From the NCBI GenBank assembly GCA_015056885.1, contig SVFL01000007.1, positions 1-64,000 of the forward strand: a stretch of 64,000 bases of DNA, read 5' to 3'. This DNA is from Lachnospiraceae bacterium (GTDB lineage: Bacteria; Bacillota; Clostridia; Lachnospirales; Lachnospiraceae). The notes under the pieces were generated by a model, which was not told where the DNA came from, made no database searches, and saw only the letters and a list, made by a program, of their open reading frames with translations. Both the position numbers and the translations under genes were made by a program. This document shows positions 21,690 to 30,674 of this stretch, one piece after another (position 1 is the first letter of the stretch; each line of letters starts with the position of its first letter).

Positions 21690-22712
21690 ATGGCTAAGGA
21701 TGGAAAAAAGCAGAAGCGTTCTTATATCATAACAGGGATTATTGCGGGGGTTGTTGTTGCGTTGTTGGTTGTGGGCGCATTTTTTTCGGACAGGGTGACT
21801 TCCAATCCTCCCGGAACAATTGGCAATACAGCAGGCAATCTGAATAATGCAGGATTGTTCTGCGAATATAACGACACAGTTTATTTCTCCAATCCGTTAG
21901 ACAACGGCACTCTTTATGCCATGAACCCGGATGAAACGAACATTCGCAAGCTAAATTCCATGCAGGTGAGAAATATTCTGGCCGGTGGCGATTACTTATA
22001 CTATTTTCAGCTTAAATCCGGCGATACTACCGGTTTTGGCACCGTAGCTAACACACATGCTTTTAATCGTTGTAATTTGAAGGGCGAACAAGCAGTAACC
22101 ATCACCCGCGATGTAGTAGTATCCGGTCAGCTTATAGATGATTATCTGTATCTGCTTACTGCCGGAAAAACGCAACCTTCTTTTTACAAAATTAAGACAG
22201 ATAAAACCAACAAGACAGAACTGGCCAACTACTCCATCAATCCCGCCAGTGTCTCCAACGGCATAATTTACTACAACGGAACCCAGGATAATCATGCCCT
22301 GTACCGTTTGAATACTGCCAACGATGTAGCAGAAGAAATCTGGGCAGGCAATCTATGGAATCCCGTGATAAATGGCGACTATATTTATTACATGGATTTG
22401 GTTTCCGATTACAAACTGTGTCGCTACTCGCTTTCCACTCAAACCAGCGAAGTACTTACCCATGACCGCGTAGACTGCTTTAATGTAGGCTCAGGCTATA
22501 TTTACTATCAGACCAACGATGCAACGAATCCGCAATTAAAATGCATGCACACGGACGGCAGCAATGTAATCACCGTTGCAAATGGTATTTTCAGCAACAT
22601 CAATATGACTTCCCAATATGTATATTTTCAAGAATTTGATGTAGAAGCCAGCCTCTATCACTGCAGATTGGGCAGCGACAGAGCAACGCTCTTTTCCATG
22701 GATAATCAATAA
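21690..22712 (+). CDS. DUF5050-type membrane-anchored beta-propeller-like protein
   Basis: N-terminal TM anchor, repeated YIYYxD-type motifs. Confidence 0.75.
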   Translation: MAKDGKKQKRSYIITGIIAGVVVALLVVGAFFSDRVTSNPPGTIGNTAGNLNNAGLFCEYNDTVYFSNPLDNGTLYAMNPDETNIRKLNSMQVRNILAGGDYLYYFQLKSGDTTGFGTVANTHAFNRCNLKGEQAVTITRDVVVSGQLIDDYLYLLTAGKTQPSFYKIKTDKTNKTELANYSINPASVSNGIIYYNGTQDNHALYRLNTANDVAEEIWAGNLWNPVINGDYIYYMDLVSDYKLCRYSLSTQTSEVLTHDRVDCFNVGSGYIYYQTNDATNPQLKCMHTDGSNVITVANGIFSNINMTSQYVYFQEFDVEASLYHCRLGSDRATLFSMDNQ

Positions 22713-22725
22713 CTTATAAACACAA

Positions 22726-22768
22726 AAAATGAGAGGCCGCCGTTACACGCAACTAAGCCTCTCATTTT
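22726..22768 (+). terminator. Rho-independent terminator
   Basis: 12-bp stem AAAATGAGAGGC...GCCTCTCATTTT shared by two convergent genes. Confidence 0.8.
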
Positions 22769-22789
22769 ATATTCTGCCAATTCATTTTT

Positions 22790-23134
22790 CTATTCCTCTA
22801 TATGGTCTAATCCCTGACTTAAAATAGTCACAATATGTCCATCCGCCAAGGAATAAAATATGGTTTTACCCTCTCTTCTGTTCTTCACCAGGTCCATCTG
22901 TTTTAAGACGCGAAGTTGATGAGAAATAGCCGACTGTGACATATTGAGAAGAGATGCTATGTCATAGACACACATTTCCGAACACAAAAGGACATAGAGG
23001 ATCTTTAGTCTGGTCACATCGCCAAACACTTTAAAGAACTCTCCCAAATCCTGCAATTCCTCTGCAGGCGGCATTTTATCATCCACTTTTTTAATTGTTT
23101 CTTCATCCAAATGCAAGTATGTATTTTCTTCCAT
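22790..23134 (-). CDS. ArsR family transcriptional regulator
   Basis: FGDVTRLKILYVLLCSEMCVYDIASLLNMSQSAISHQLRVLKQ winged HTH. Confidence 0.93.
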   Translation of the reverse strand: MEENTYLHLDEETIKKVDDKMPPAEELQDLGEFFKVFGDVTRLKILYVLLCSEMCVYDIASLLNMSQSAISHQLRVLKQMDLVKNRREGKTIFYSLADGHIVTILSQGLDHIEE

Positions 23135-23148
23135 AATTTTCCCTCTGA

Positions 23149-23970
23149 CTATTTCTCAAGCCCATCCAAAAGCTGTGTTACCGTTTTCCCAAGAAGGGGA
23201 TGGCGATAATTCGGCGCAATCTGACTCAATGGTTTTAAAACAAATTCCCGATTCTCCATATCCACATGGGGTATTATCAATTCGTCGTCTTCATAAACCA
23301 GTTTATCATAAAATACAATATCAATATCAAGTGTTCTGGGGCCCCAATGCACCTCTCTGACACGCTCTGCCTTATACTCCAGCTCATGAATATAATCAAG
23401 CAACTCCTTGGGTGTCATAAGCGTACGGACTTGTACCGCAGTATTCAAAAACACATCCTGCTCCACATTTCCATACGGTTCTGTCTCCAACACATCTGCT
23501 GTCTGTAGCAGCTGAATTTGTTCATGACTATTCAAACCATCAATGCCAAGTTTTAGAAAACTCCTTTTGTCTCCCATGTTAGATCCCAACGACAAATATG
23601 CATAATGCCAACTTCTGCTGATACACACGGATACCGATTCAAAGTTAAGCTGCATAGGTGCATGTGGTTTTCTAATTTCCAAATCAACCTGACTGATTCT
23701 GTCAAAATTCAAGAGAATCCGGTTTGCCAAATTCTCTGCTACACTCTCAATCAGATTATAGTTTTTCTCCTGCATCTCTTTTACTATAAAATCACAGACC
23801 TCGCTGTAATTAGTAGAGAAACTCAAATCATCGGACAATCCTGCCGTTCTGGTCTCTGTATAAAGAACAGCATTCACATAAAAATACTGCCCCTTTTCCT
23901 TCTCCTCCTGAAAAACACCATGATAAGCATACACTTCCAGATTGTCAATTCTGATTTGATCCATTGTCAT
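23149..23970 (-). CDS. folBK: Bifunctional dihydroneopterin aldolase / HPPK
   Basis: FolB N-terminus (IRIDNLEVYAYHGVFQEEK) fused to HPPK (YLSLGSNMGDK...WGPRTLDIDIVFYD). Confidence 0.93.
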   Translation of the reverse strand: MTMDQIRIDNLEVYAYHGVFQEEKEKGQYFYVNAVLYTETRTAGLSDDLSFSTNYSEVCDFIVKEMQEKNYNLIESVAENLANRILLNFDRISQVDLEIRKPHAPMQLNFESVSVCISRSWHYAYLSLGSNMGDKRSFLKLGIDGLNSHEQIQLLQTADVLETEPYGNVEQDVFLNTAVQVRTLMTPKELLDYIHELEYKAERVREVHWGPRTLDIDIVFYDKLVYEDDELIIPHVDMENREFVLKPLSQIAPNYRHPLLGKTVTQLLDGLEK

Positions 23971-24821
23971 AATGCTCTCCTTCGTCCTAAAATTGTTTCC
24001 GCCATATGAATGGCTCTCACATTCTCTTTAATATCATGAACACGCACAAAACTAATGTCCTTCATCACCGCCATTACAGTAGTTGTCAGAGTTCCTTCCA
24101 GTCGCTCTTCCGTAGGCAAATCCAAAGTCAGACCTATCACTGACTTTCTGCTACATCCCAACAGCACCGGACACCCCAAATCATTGAATTGCTCCATGCA
24201 GTTCAAAATCATCAGATTATCCTCATAACTTTTTGCAAATCCCACTCCGGGATCTAAGATAATCTTATCTTTGGCAATTCCCGCCTTTGCTGCCAGTTCC
24301 AGACTTTCTCTCAGATCATCCTTCACATCCTCTACAAGGCTATGATAATCTGCCTGTTTTCGGTTATGCATCAGGCAACAGGACACACCCTCTCGGGCTA
24401 TTAGAGTCGCCATATCCGGATTATACTTTAAGCCCCAGATATCGTTAATCATATCTGCTCCGGCTGCAATCCCGGCCTCTGCAACTTTGCTCTTATAAGT
24501 ATCCAGTGAAACAGGAATGGCAAATTCTTTCTTGATTGCAGTGATTACAGGAGCAATACGAACAATCTCCTCCTCATCGGACAACTGCGTATATCCGGGC
24601 CTTGTAGACTCTCCGCCCACATCAATGATATCTGCCCCCTCCGCAATCATCTGCTCCACATGGCGAAGCGCCGCATCGCGATCTGTCCACTTGCCACCAT
24701 CCGAAAAAGAATCCGGTGTAACATTCAATATTCCCATCACATAGGTTCTTCCATGGCGTACAAACTCCCGTCCGCCAATCTGTATATAATTATCTGTCAT
24801 CACCATCTCCATATTTGACAT
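23967..24821 (-). CDS. folP: Dihydropteroate synthase
   Basis: VMGILNVTPDSFSDGGKW and DIIDVGGESTRPG motifs. Confidence 0.96.
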   Translation of the reverse strand: MSNMEMVMTDNYIQIGGREFVRHGRTYVMGILNVTPDSFSDGGKWTDRDAALRHVEQMIAEGADIIDVGGESTRPGYTQLSDEEEIVRIAPVITAIKKEFAIPVSLDTYKSKVAEAGIAAGADMINDIWGLKYNPDMATLIAREGVSCCLMHNRKQADYHSLVEDVKDDLRESLELAAKAGIAKDKIILDPGVGFAKSYEDNLMILNCMEQFNDLGCPVLLGCSRKSVIGLTLDLPTEERLEGTLTTTVMAVMKDISFVRVHDIKENVRAIHMAETILGRRRAL

Positions 24822-24842
24822 GTACCAACACCTGCCACAAGC

Positions 24843-25325
24843 TTAATATCGGATATTCAGATTCTTCTTGCCATCCTTCCAATTACACTCAGACTCCGCC
24901 TTACAGGCAAAACAAGACCGGCTTGCCTTATCTGCCCGATACAAAACACCGCGCAAATCTGCCTCTTTGGCTATACTTTCATCTCGATGACTCAAAATAG
25001 CTTCTACTATTTTGTCAGCCTCCACCTTTTCAAATCCGCAATCCTGCAAAATTTCCGGCGCAATTCGGGCACTTGCCACTTCGTGGGGTATTCCGTCCTC
25101 ATACTGTATATATTTCCCGCAATCATGCAAAAGGGCTGCCGCATAAATCCACTCACGGTTCAAGCCAAGCCCTTCTTCCAGATTAATAATCTCTGCAATT
25201 CTTGCCACATCCAAAAAATGTATCATATTATGGCGGCAAAACTTCCGGTCAGCTTCTGCCTTCTCATTTTCCTGCAAATGCAATCGAAATAATTTATGAT
25301 TTAAAATTCGATCTATTCTGTTCAT
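24843..25325 (-). CDS. HD domain phosphohydrolase
   Basis: HFLDVARIAEI...LLHDCGKYIQYEDG...HRDES HD signature. Confidence 0.9.
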   Translation of the reverse strand: MNRIDRILNHKLFRLHLQENEKAEADRKFCRHNMIHFLDVARIAEIINLEEGLGLNREWIYAAALLHDCGKYIQYEDGIPHEVASARIAPEILQDCGFEKVEADKIVEAILSHRDESIAKEADLRGVLYRADKASRSCFACKAESECNWKDGKKNLNIRY

Positions 25326-25334
25326 ATATTCCGC

Positions 25335-25892
25335 CTATACATGCAACAGCTGGAAAAATTGATTCTGCAGTGCTGCATTATCCTCAAATACACCTCTTGT
25401 GGCAATGCTTACCGTCTTACTTCCGGGTTTTTTCACTCCACGCATGGTCATACACATATGCTCTGCCTCTGCCACTACCATCACACCCTGCGGTGAGAGA
25501 CAATCCATAATCGCATCCGCAATCTGAGCTGTCATCTGCTCCTGAAGCTGAAGTCTCTTGGCGAAAACCTCCACAGTCCGTGCCAGCTTACTAAGCCCGA
25601 CCACCTTCCCATTGGGGATATATGCTACATGAACCTTTCCATAGAATGGCAGCATATGATGCTCGCACATGGAATAAAACACGATATCTTTTTCCAGCAC
25701 CATTTCATTGTTGTCCACAGTAAAAACCTTGGATAAATGCTCCTCGGGCTTCTCATCCATGCCACTCATAATCTCAGCATACATTCTGGCGATACGTTCC
25801 GGCGTATCCACCAGTCCCTCCCGGTTCACATCCTCTCCAATACCTTCCAGCAAAAGCTTTACCGCTTCTTTTATCTTGTCCTGATCTACCAT
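25335..25892 (-). CDS. folE: GTP cyclohydrolase I
   Basis: [29 protein letters not shown] and [10 protein letters not shown] motifs. Confidence 0.96.
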   Translation of the reverse strand: MVDQDKIKEAVKLLLEGIGEDVNREGLVDTPERIARMYAEIMSGMDEKPEEHLSKVFTVDNNEMVLEKDIVFYSMCEHHMLPFYGKVHVAYIPNGKVVGLSKLARTVEVFAKRLQLQEQMTAQIADAIMDCLSPQGVMVVAEAEHMCMTMRGVKKPGSKTVSIATRGVFEDNAALQNQFFQLLHV

Positions 25893-25898
25893 GTTTCT

Positions 25899-27236
25899 TT
25901 ACCTTTCCACTATTCTGATAAGCCTGCCCAGATAAGACAGGGAACCAAACGCCAAAATCACATCCTCCGGTCCTGCCAAAAGACGCGCCATTTCCACTGC
26001 CTCCTCCAGACTATCCACTGCCGTAACATTGGTATGTACCTTTGCAATTTCCTGTGCCAATTCATATGCTCCCATTGCTCTTGGATTATCCGGCGGTGTT
26101 ATAGTGATAATCTGATCTGCATAATGATGGGTCAGTTCAATCACTTTGTCAAATTCCTTGTCTCTTAATATCCCCATTATATAAATAATTCTTCTGTTTG
26201 TAAAATAAAATTCAATGGATCTTGCCAGTTTTCTCGCTGCATCTTCATTGTGGGCACCATCCACTACAAACAAAGGTTTCTTGCCAACAATCGAAAACCG
26301 GCCGAGCCAAACAGTCTCCCTAAGTCCCTTTCGTATGGCATTTTCAGTGATATAATATCCCTTTTGTTGTAATACACGTACAGTCTCTATGGCAAGCAAT
26401 GCATTCTCCGGCTGAACGGTTCCTGCCAGATGAATTTCCAACTGCTTCATCTCAAATCCGTCTGTACCTATATAATCAAACTTCTGACATTCCATATTTC
26501 TTCCGGTACCTTGTTTTAAATTGACAATGCAATCCACCTCTGCCACATGAAGAGAGCACTTTTTTTCTGCCGCCACACGTTCTATGACTTCCATGACTTC
26601 ATCCTTTTGCATTGCGGAAACGACCTCACATCCGGGCTTAATAATCCCTGCTTTCTGCTCTGCAATCGCCTCTAAGTTTTCTCCAAGAAACTTCATATGG
26701 TCCATACTAACAGATGCCAGCACCGCCACCTCTGTATTTTGAATCAGATTCGTAGCATCCAAAAGACCTCCCATCCCTGTCTCCAGCACTACAATATCGC
26801 ATCCCTGTTTCTCAAAATACCAAAAGCCAAGTGCCGTCTCCACCTCAAATGGTGTAGGGTGAGGCATCCCTTCTTCAGTCATCTTGTCGCATGCTTCCCG
26901 AATCAGTTCCACGCCCTCACACAGAGCATCCTTAGTGATATTTCTGCCGTTTACCTGAATACGCTCCCGGTATTCAAATATCGTTGGAGAAATATATCTC
27001 CCCACCCGATAACCGGCAGCTTTCAAAATCGTAGAAATATATGCTAATGCAGAACCTTTGCCATTGGTACCGGCAATGTGTACAAACTTCAACCGTTCCT
27101 GAGGATTTCCAATCAGTCTGCACAACTCTATAATGCTATCAAGCCCCGGTACAATACCATAAGACTGAATGCCCTCTATATAATCAAGTGCCTCCTGATA
27201 CTTCATCCCTTGTGTCTCCTTATTACTCTTCTTCAA
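25899..27236 (-). CDS. folC: Folylpolyglutamate synthase / dihydrofolate synthase
   Basis: FVHIAGTNGKGSALAYISTIL and GMGGLLDATN motifs. Confidence 0.95.
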   Translation of the reverse strand: MKKSNKETQGMKYQEALDYIEGIQSYGIVPGLDSIIELCRLIGNPQERLKFVHIAGTNGKGSALAYISTILKAAGYRVGRYISPTIFEYRERIQVNGRNITKDALCEGVELIREACDKMTEEGMPHPTPFEVETALGFWYFEKQGCDIVVLETGMGGLLDATNLIQNTEVAVLASVSMDHMKFLGENLEAIAEQKAGIIKPGCEVVSAMQKDEVMEVIERVAAEKKCSLHVAEVDCIVNLKQGTGRNMECQKFDYIGTDGFEMKQLEIHLAGTVQPENALLAIETVRVLQQKGYYITENAIRKGLRETVWLGRFSIVGKKPLFVVDGAHNEDAARKLARSIEFYFTNRRIIYIMGILRDKEFDKVIELTHHYADQIITITPPDNPRAMGAYELAQEIAKVHTNVTAVDSLEEAVEMARLLAGPEDVILAFGSLSYLGRLIRIVER

Positions 27237-27336
27237 TTCGAAAATCTGTATATTTCTCGCAGAGGATGACCATACTAACTCTAACTGTCAAGTCTTTTTG
27301 TGGTCTTGTCGGCCATTTTTATTTGCGAGGTATCCT

Positions 27337-27816
27337 ATGCGACAACACACTTTTCCTATGTTTTTTTCACTCAAACAATTTTATGGTGATTTCCTGCGTT
27401 GCGGTCTCTTTGGCTGGTGCATGGAAATCCTTTTCACTGCCTTTCATGCATTTCGACGTCGCGACCTGCGCCTAAAAGGGACTACCTCTATTTGGATGTT
27501 CCCCATCTACGGCTGCGCAGCTTTCCTGAAACCCATTTTTATTCTGCTTCGAAAAACATCTTTTCTTTTTCGTGGTCTCACCTATATGAGCCTGATTTTC
27601 TCAGCCGAATACATTTCCGGCCGCCTGCTGGAACGCTACAGACTTTGCCCCTGGGACTATAGTCACAGCCGCTATCACATCAGACGTGTTATCCGTTTGG
27701 ACTATGCCCCCTTTTGGTTTGCCATAGGACTCGTTTTCGAACATTTGCTTATGCATACACAGTTACAGGACGAAACCCCACAGATTTCGTCCCGTTTTCA
27801 TGCCAAATCTCATTAA
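27337..27816 (+). CDS. Putative ABC transporter permease (CmpB-like) membrane protein
   Basis: GWCMEILFTAF...GTTSIWMFPIYG...EYISGRLLE typical of this family. Confidence 0.7.
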   Translation: MRQHTFPMFFSLKQFYGDFLRCGLFGWCMEILFTAFHAFRRRDLRLKGTTSIWMFPIYGCAAFLKPIFILLRKTSFLFRGLTYMSLIFSAEYISGRLLERYRLCPWDYSHSRYHIRRVIRLDYAPFWFAIGLVFEHLLMHTQLQDETPQISSRFHAKSH

Positions 27817-28193
27817 ATATCTGCGTCGTCAATATCTGTCATTCCACCGGAACCAATATCCAGCATATTCACAGTACGCCTCTTAAGTCTTGCCTCCTCG
27901 GACTGTCTAAGCAAAAAATCCTTAATAGCCTTGGAATTCTTAATATGAATAAACCGCAATGTAGGGTGGGTGGTATCACCGGTATAGCAGGTAATAGTAC
28001 CCATCTTAAACATTTTCTCCATAAGACTTGCAGAATGCTCCACATCCTGAATCTTGTACATATAGCAATCATTCTCCACTGTTTTAAACAATCCGGAAGT
28101 AATGGTAATCATATCCTCCTGTATGGTATACTTAGTAAATGTAAATGGCAACCCCAAAAACAACCAACGTTTTCTCTCAACAAAATGAATCAT
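27813..28193 (-). CDS. Bacterial PH domain-like protein
   Basis: 126 aa, EDMITITSGLFKT...IQDVEH bPH2-type pattern. Confidence 0.6.
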   Translation of the reverse strand: MIHFVERKRWLFLGLPFTFTKYTIQEDMITITSGLFKTVENDCYMYKIQDVEHSASLMEKMFKMGTITCYTGDTTHPTLRFIHIKNSKAIKDFLLRQSEEARLKRRTVNMLDIGSGGMTDIDDADI

Positions 28194-28403
28194 ACTGCTT
28201 CCTCCCTTTTATGGTAAGTGCCTACAAATAATCATATGTAGAAACATTTACTCTGACATTATTCATTATAATTCATCTTACAAGGATATGCAAAACCTTT
28301 CTACTAAAAAATTGGGAAAAATACAAAAAAGAATAAATATTTCATTGAATCTCTCCTACGGAAGTGGTATCATAATACAAGAAAAAGAACAGGAGGTTTT
28401 TCT

Positions 28404-28943
28404 ATGACCGCAAAAGAATGTATCACAGGGCGCAGAAGTATCCGTCGTTTCACCGATGAAACCGTATCTCATGAACTTTTAGAGCAGATTGTGGAGACAG
28501 CATCCTTTGCTCCCAGTTGGAAAAACACTCAGGTTACCCGTTATATCGCAGTAGAGGGCGAAACAAAAGACAAGCTCGCTGCATGTACCACTATCTGGCC
28601 AAACAATGGTGCTATCATGGAAAGTGCTCCCATGGTAATCGCTGTAACTGTTGTAACCGGCCGAAGCGGCTTTGAAAGAGACGGCTCTTTCTCCACCGGC
28701 AAAGGTGACGGCTGGCAGATGTATGATGCCGGTGTTGCCAGCGAGGCTCTTTGTCTGGCAGCTTATGAACAGGGTCTCGGCACTGTTATCATGGGACTCT
28801 ATGATGAGGCAGATGTAATCAAATTATTGGAGATTCCCGACACTCAGGAATTAGTTGCCCTGATTGCCATAGGATATCCTGCACAGTCACCCGACGCTCC
28901 CCAGCGCAAAGCGGTGACCGATTTGCTTTCCTATAAAAGCTAA
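28404..28943 (+). CDS. Nitroreductase family protein
   Basis: ITGRRSIRRFTDE...AYEQGLGTVIMG motifs. Confidence 0.93.
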   Translation: MTAKECITGRRSIRRFTDETVSHELLEQIVETASFAPSWKNTQVTRYIAVEGETKDKLAACTTIWPNNGAIMESAPMVIAVTVVTGRSGFERDGSFSTGKGDGWQMYDAGVASEALCLAAYEQGLGTVIMGLYDEADVIKLLEIPDTQELVALIAIGYPAQSPDAPQRKAVTDLLSYKS

Positions 28944-29049
28944 ACATAACATTTATTAAGTCGAAGAGATTTCTTTTTTCTCTTCGGCTTTTTATGAGCA
29001 CACCATTTTTAATCTATTTTATATTAACCAACAAAACGGAGGAAATAAC

Positions 29050-29967
29050 ATGAAGCATTTAATCAGTCCCCTGGATTTCACCACACAGGAGCTGGACAAA
29101 CTCTTTGAACTGGCAGCGGACATTGAAAAAAATCCTGCTACGTATGCCCATGCATGCGATGGCAAAATTCTTGCCACCTGTTTCTATGAACCCAGCACCC
29201 GTACCAGACTCAGTTTTGAATCCGCAATGATTCGCTTAGGCGGGCAGGTTATCGGTTTCTCCGATGCCGGCTCCTCTTCTGCCTCAAAAGGCGAAAGCGT
29301 TTCTGATACTATCCGGGTTATTTCCGGCTATGCCGACATCTGCGCAATGCGTCATCCCAAAGAAGGTGCTGCAACCGTAGCCAGTGAAAAATCTCTGATT
29401 CCCGTAATTAACGCAGGTGATGGAGGTCACCAGCACCCCACACAGACCCTGACAGATCTTCTTACCATCAAGAATCTCAAAGGAAGACTGGACAATTTTA
29501 CCATCGGTCTTTGTGGTGACTTAAAGTTTGGCCGTACTGTGCACTCCCTGATTCATGCTTTGGTGCGCTACCCCGGCATTCGCTTTCTCTTCATCTCTCC
29601 CGAAGAGCTCCGCATACCGGACTACATCATCGAAGAGTTAAAAGAACACAATATTCCTTATGAGGAGGTAATTCGTTTAGAAGATGTCCTTCCCGAACTT
29701 GACCTTCTCTATATGACCCGTGTACAAAGAGAACGCTTCTTCAACGAAGAAGACTATGTCAGACTGAAAGATTTCTATATTCTGACCAAAGCAAAAATGG
29801 AACTGGCAAAGGATGATATGCTGGTACTTCATCCCCTTCCCCGTGTCAACGAAATCGATGTAGAAGTAGATGATGACCCGCGGGCCTCGTATTTTAGACA
29901 AGCCCAGTATGGCGTTTATGTACGCATGGCCTTGATTATGACCTTGCTTGGTCTGGCCCCCCAATAA
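29050..29967 (+). CDS. pyrB: Aspartate carbamoyltransferase catalytic subunit
   Basis: [15 protein letters not shown] and [13 protein letters not shown]. Confidence 0.97.
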   Translation: MKHLISPLDFTTQELDKLFELAADIEKNPATYAHACDGKILATCFYEPSTRTRLSFESAMIRLGGQVIGFSDAGSSSASKGESVSDTIRVISGYADICAMRHPKEGAATVASEKSLIPVINAGDGGHQHPTQTLTDLLTIKNLKGRLDNFTIGLCGDLKFGRTVHSLIHALVRYPGIRFLFISPEELRIPDYIIEELKEHNIPYEEVIRLEDVLPELDLLYMTRVQRERFFNEEDYVRLKDFYILTKAKMELAKDDMLVLHPLPRVNEIDVEVDDDPRASYFRQAQYGVYVRMALIMTLLGLAPQ

Positions 29968-30001
29968 TACGGAATTACCCATATCGGAAAGGAGATTTAC
30001 T

Positions 30002-30436
30002 ATGCTAAACGTAGGTAAAATAGAAGAAGGCTTCGTTCTTGACCACATCAAAGCCGGTCATAGTCTAAGTTTGTATGACCACCTTCAGTTAGATAAACTC
30101 GACTGTACCGTGGCTATTATCAAAAATGCCAAAAGTAACAAAATGGGCAAAAAAGATATTCTCAAAGTAGAATGTGATATCGACAAACTGGATTTGGATA
30201 TTTTGGCATTTCTTGACCACAACATCACTGTAAATGTTATCAAAAACGGCGAAATCGTTGCTAAGAAGGAACTGATTCTTCCCAAACAGATTAAAAATGT
30301 TATCAAATGCCGCAATCCCCGCTGTATTACCTCCATCGAGCAGGGACTGCCTCACATCTTTTTCCTTGCAGATGAACAAAAGGGCATCTACCGTTGCAAA
30401 TACTGTGAAGAGAAATATACAGACCGCACAAAATGA
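30002..30436 (+). CDS. pyrI: Aspartate carbamoyltransferase regulatory subunit
   Basis: IEEGFVLDHIKAGHSLSLY and zinc-binding CRNPRC...CKYCEE. Confidence 0.96.
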   Translation: MLNVGKIEEGFVLDHIKAGHSLSLYDHLQLDKLDCTVAIIKNAKSNKMGKKDILKVECDIDKLDLDILAFLDHNITVNVIKNGEIVAKKELILPKQIKNVIKCRNPRCITSIEQGLPHIFFLADEQKGIYRCKYCEEKYTDRTK

Positions 30437-30459
30437 TTAGCAAATAACGAGCGCATAAA

Positions 30460-30491
30460 AAGGCCGGTGTACACTTCCGTACACTGGCCTT
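30460..30491 (+). terminator. Terminator hairpin after pyrBI
   Basis: GGCCGGTGTAC/GTACACTGGCC stem followed by TTACTTTTA. Confidence 0.7.
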
Positions 30492-30495
30492 ACTT

Positions 30496-30657
30496 TTACA
30501 TTTCTGCCGCCTGGCACATACCATAAGCGACACCTTTTTGCTTCAATTCAGCTTCCATCATATCCAAAGCATCATCTTCATCTTCTGCAAACAAAAGTTT
30601 CTTCTGTAACTCTGTCCGCATATCTTCAGACAACACTGTTACTTCATACATCTGCAT
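30496..30657 (-). CDS. Small hypothetical protein (53 aa), below the ORF-track cutoff
   Basis: MQMYEVTVLSEDMRTELQKKLLFAEDEDDALDMMEAELKQKGVAYGMCQAAEM, preceded by a GGAGCGGG-type RBS. Confidence 0.6.
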   Translation of the reverse strand: MQMYEVTVLSEDMRTELQKKLLFAEDEDDALDMMEAELKQKGVAYGMCQAAEM

Positions 30658-30674
30658 ATTTCAACCCGCTCCTC

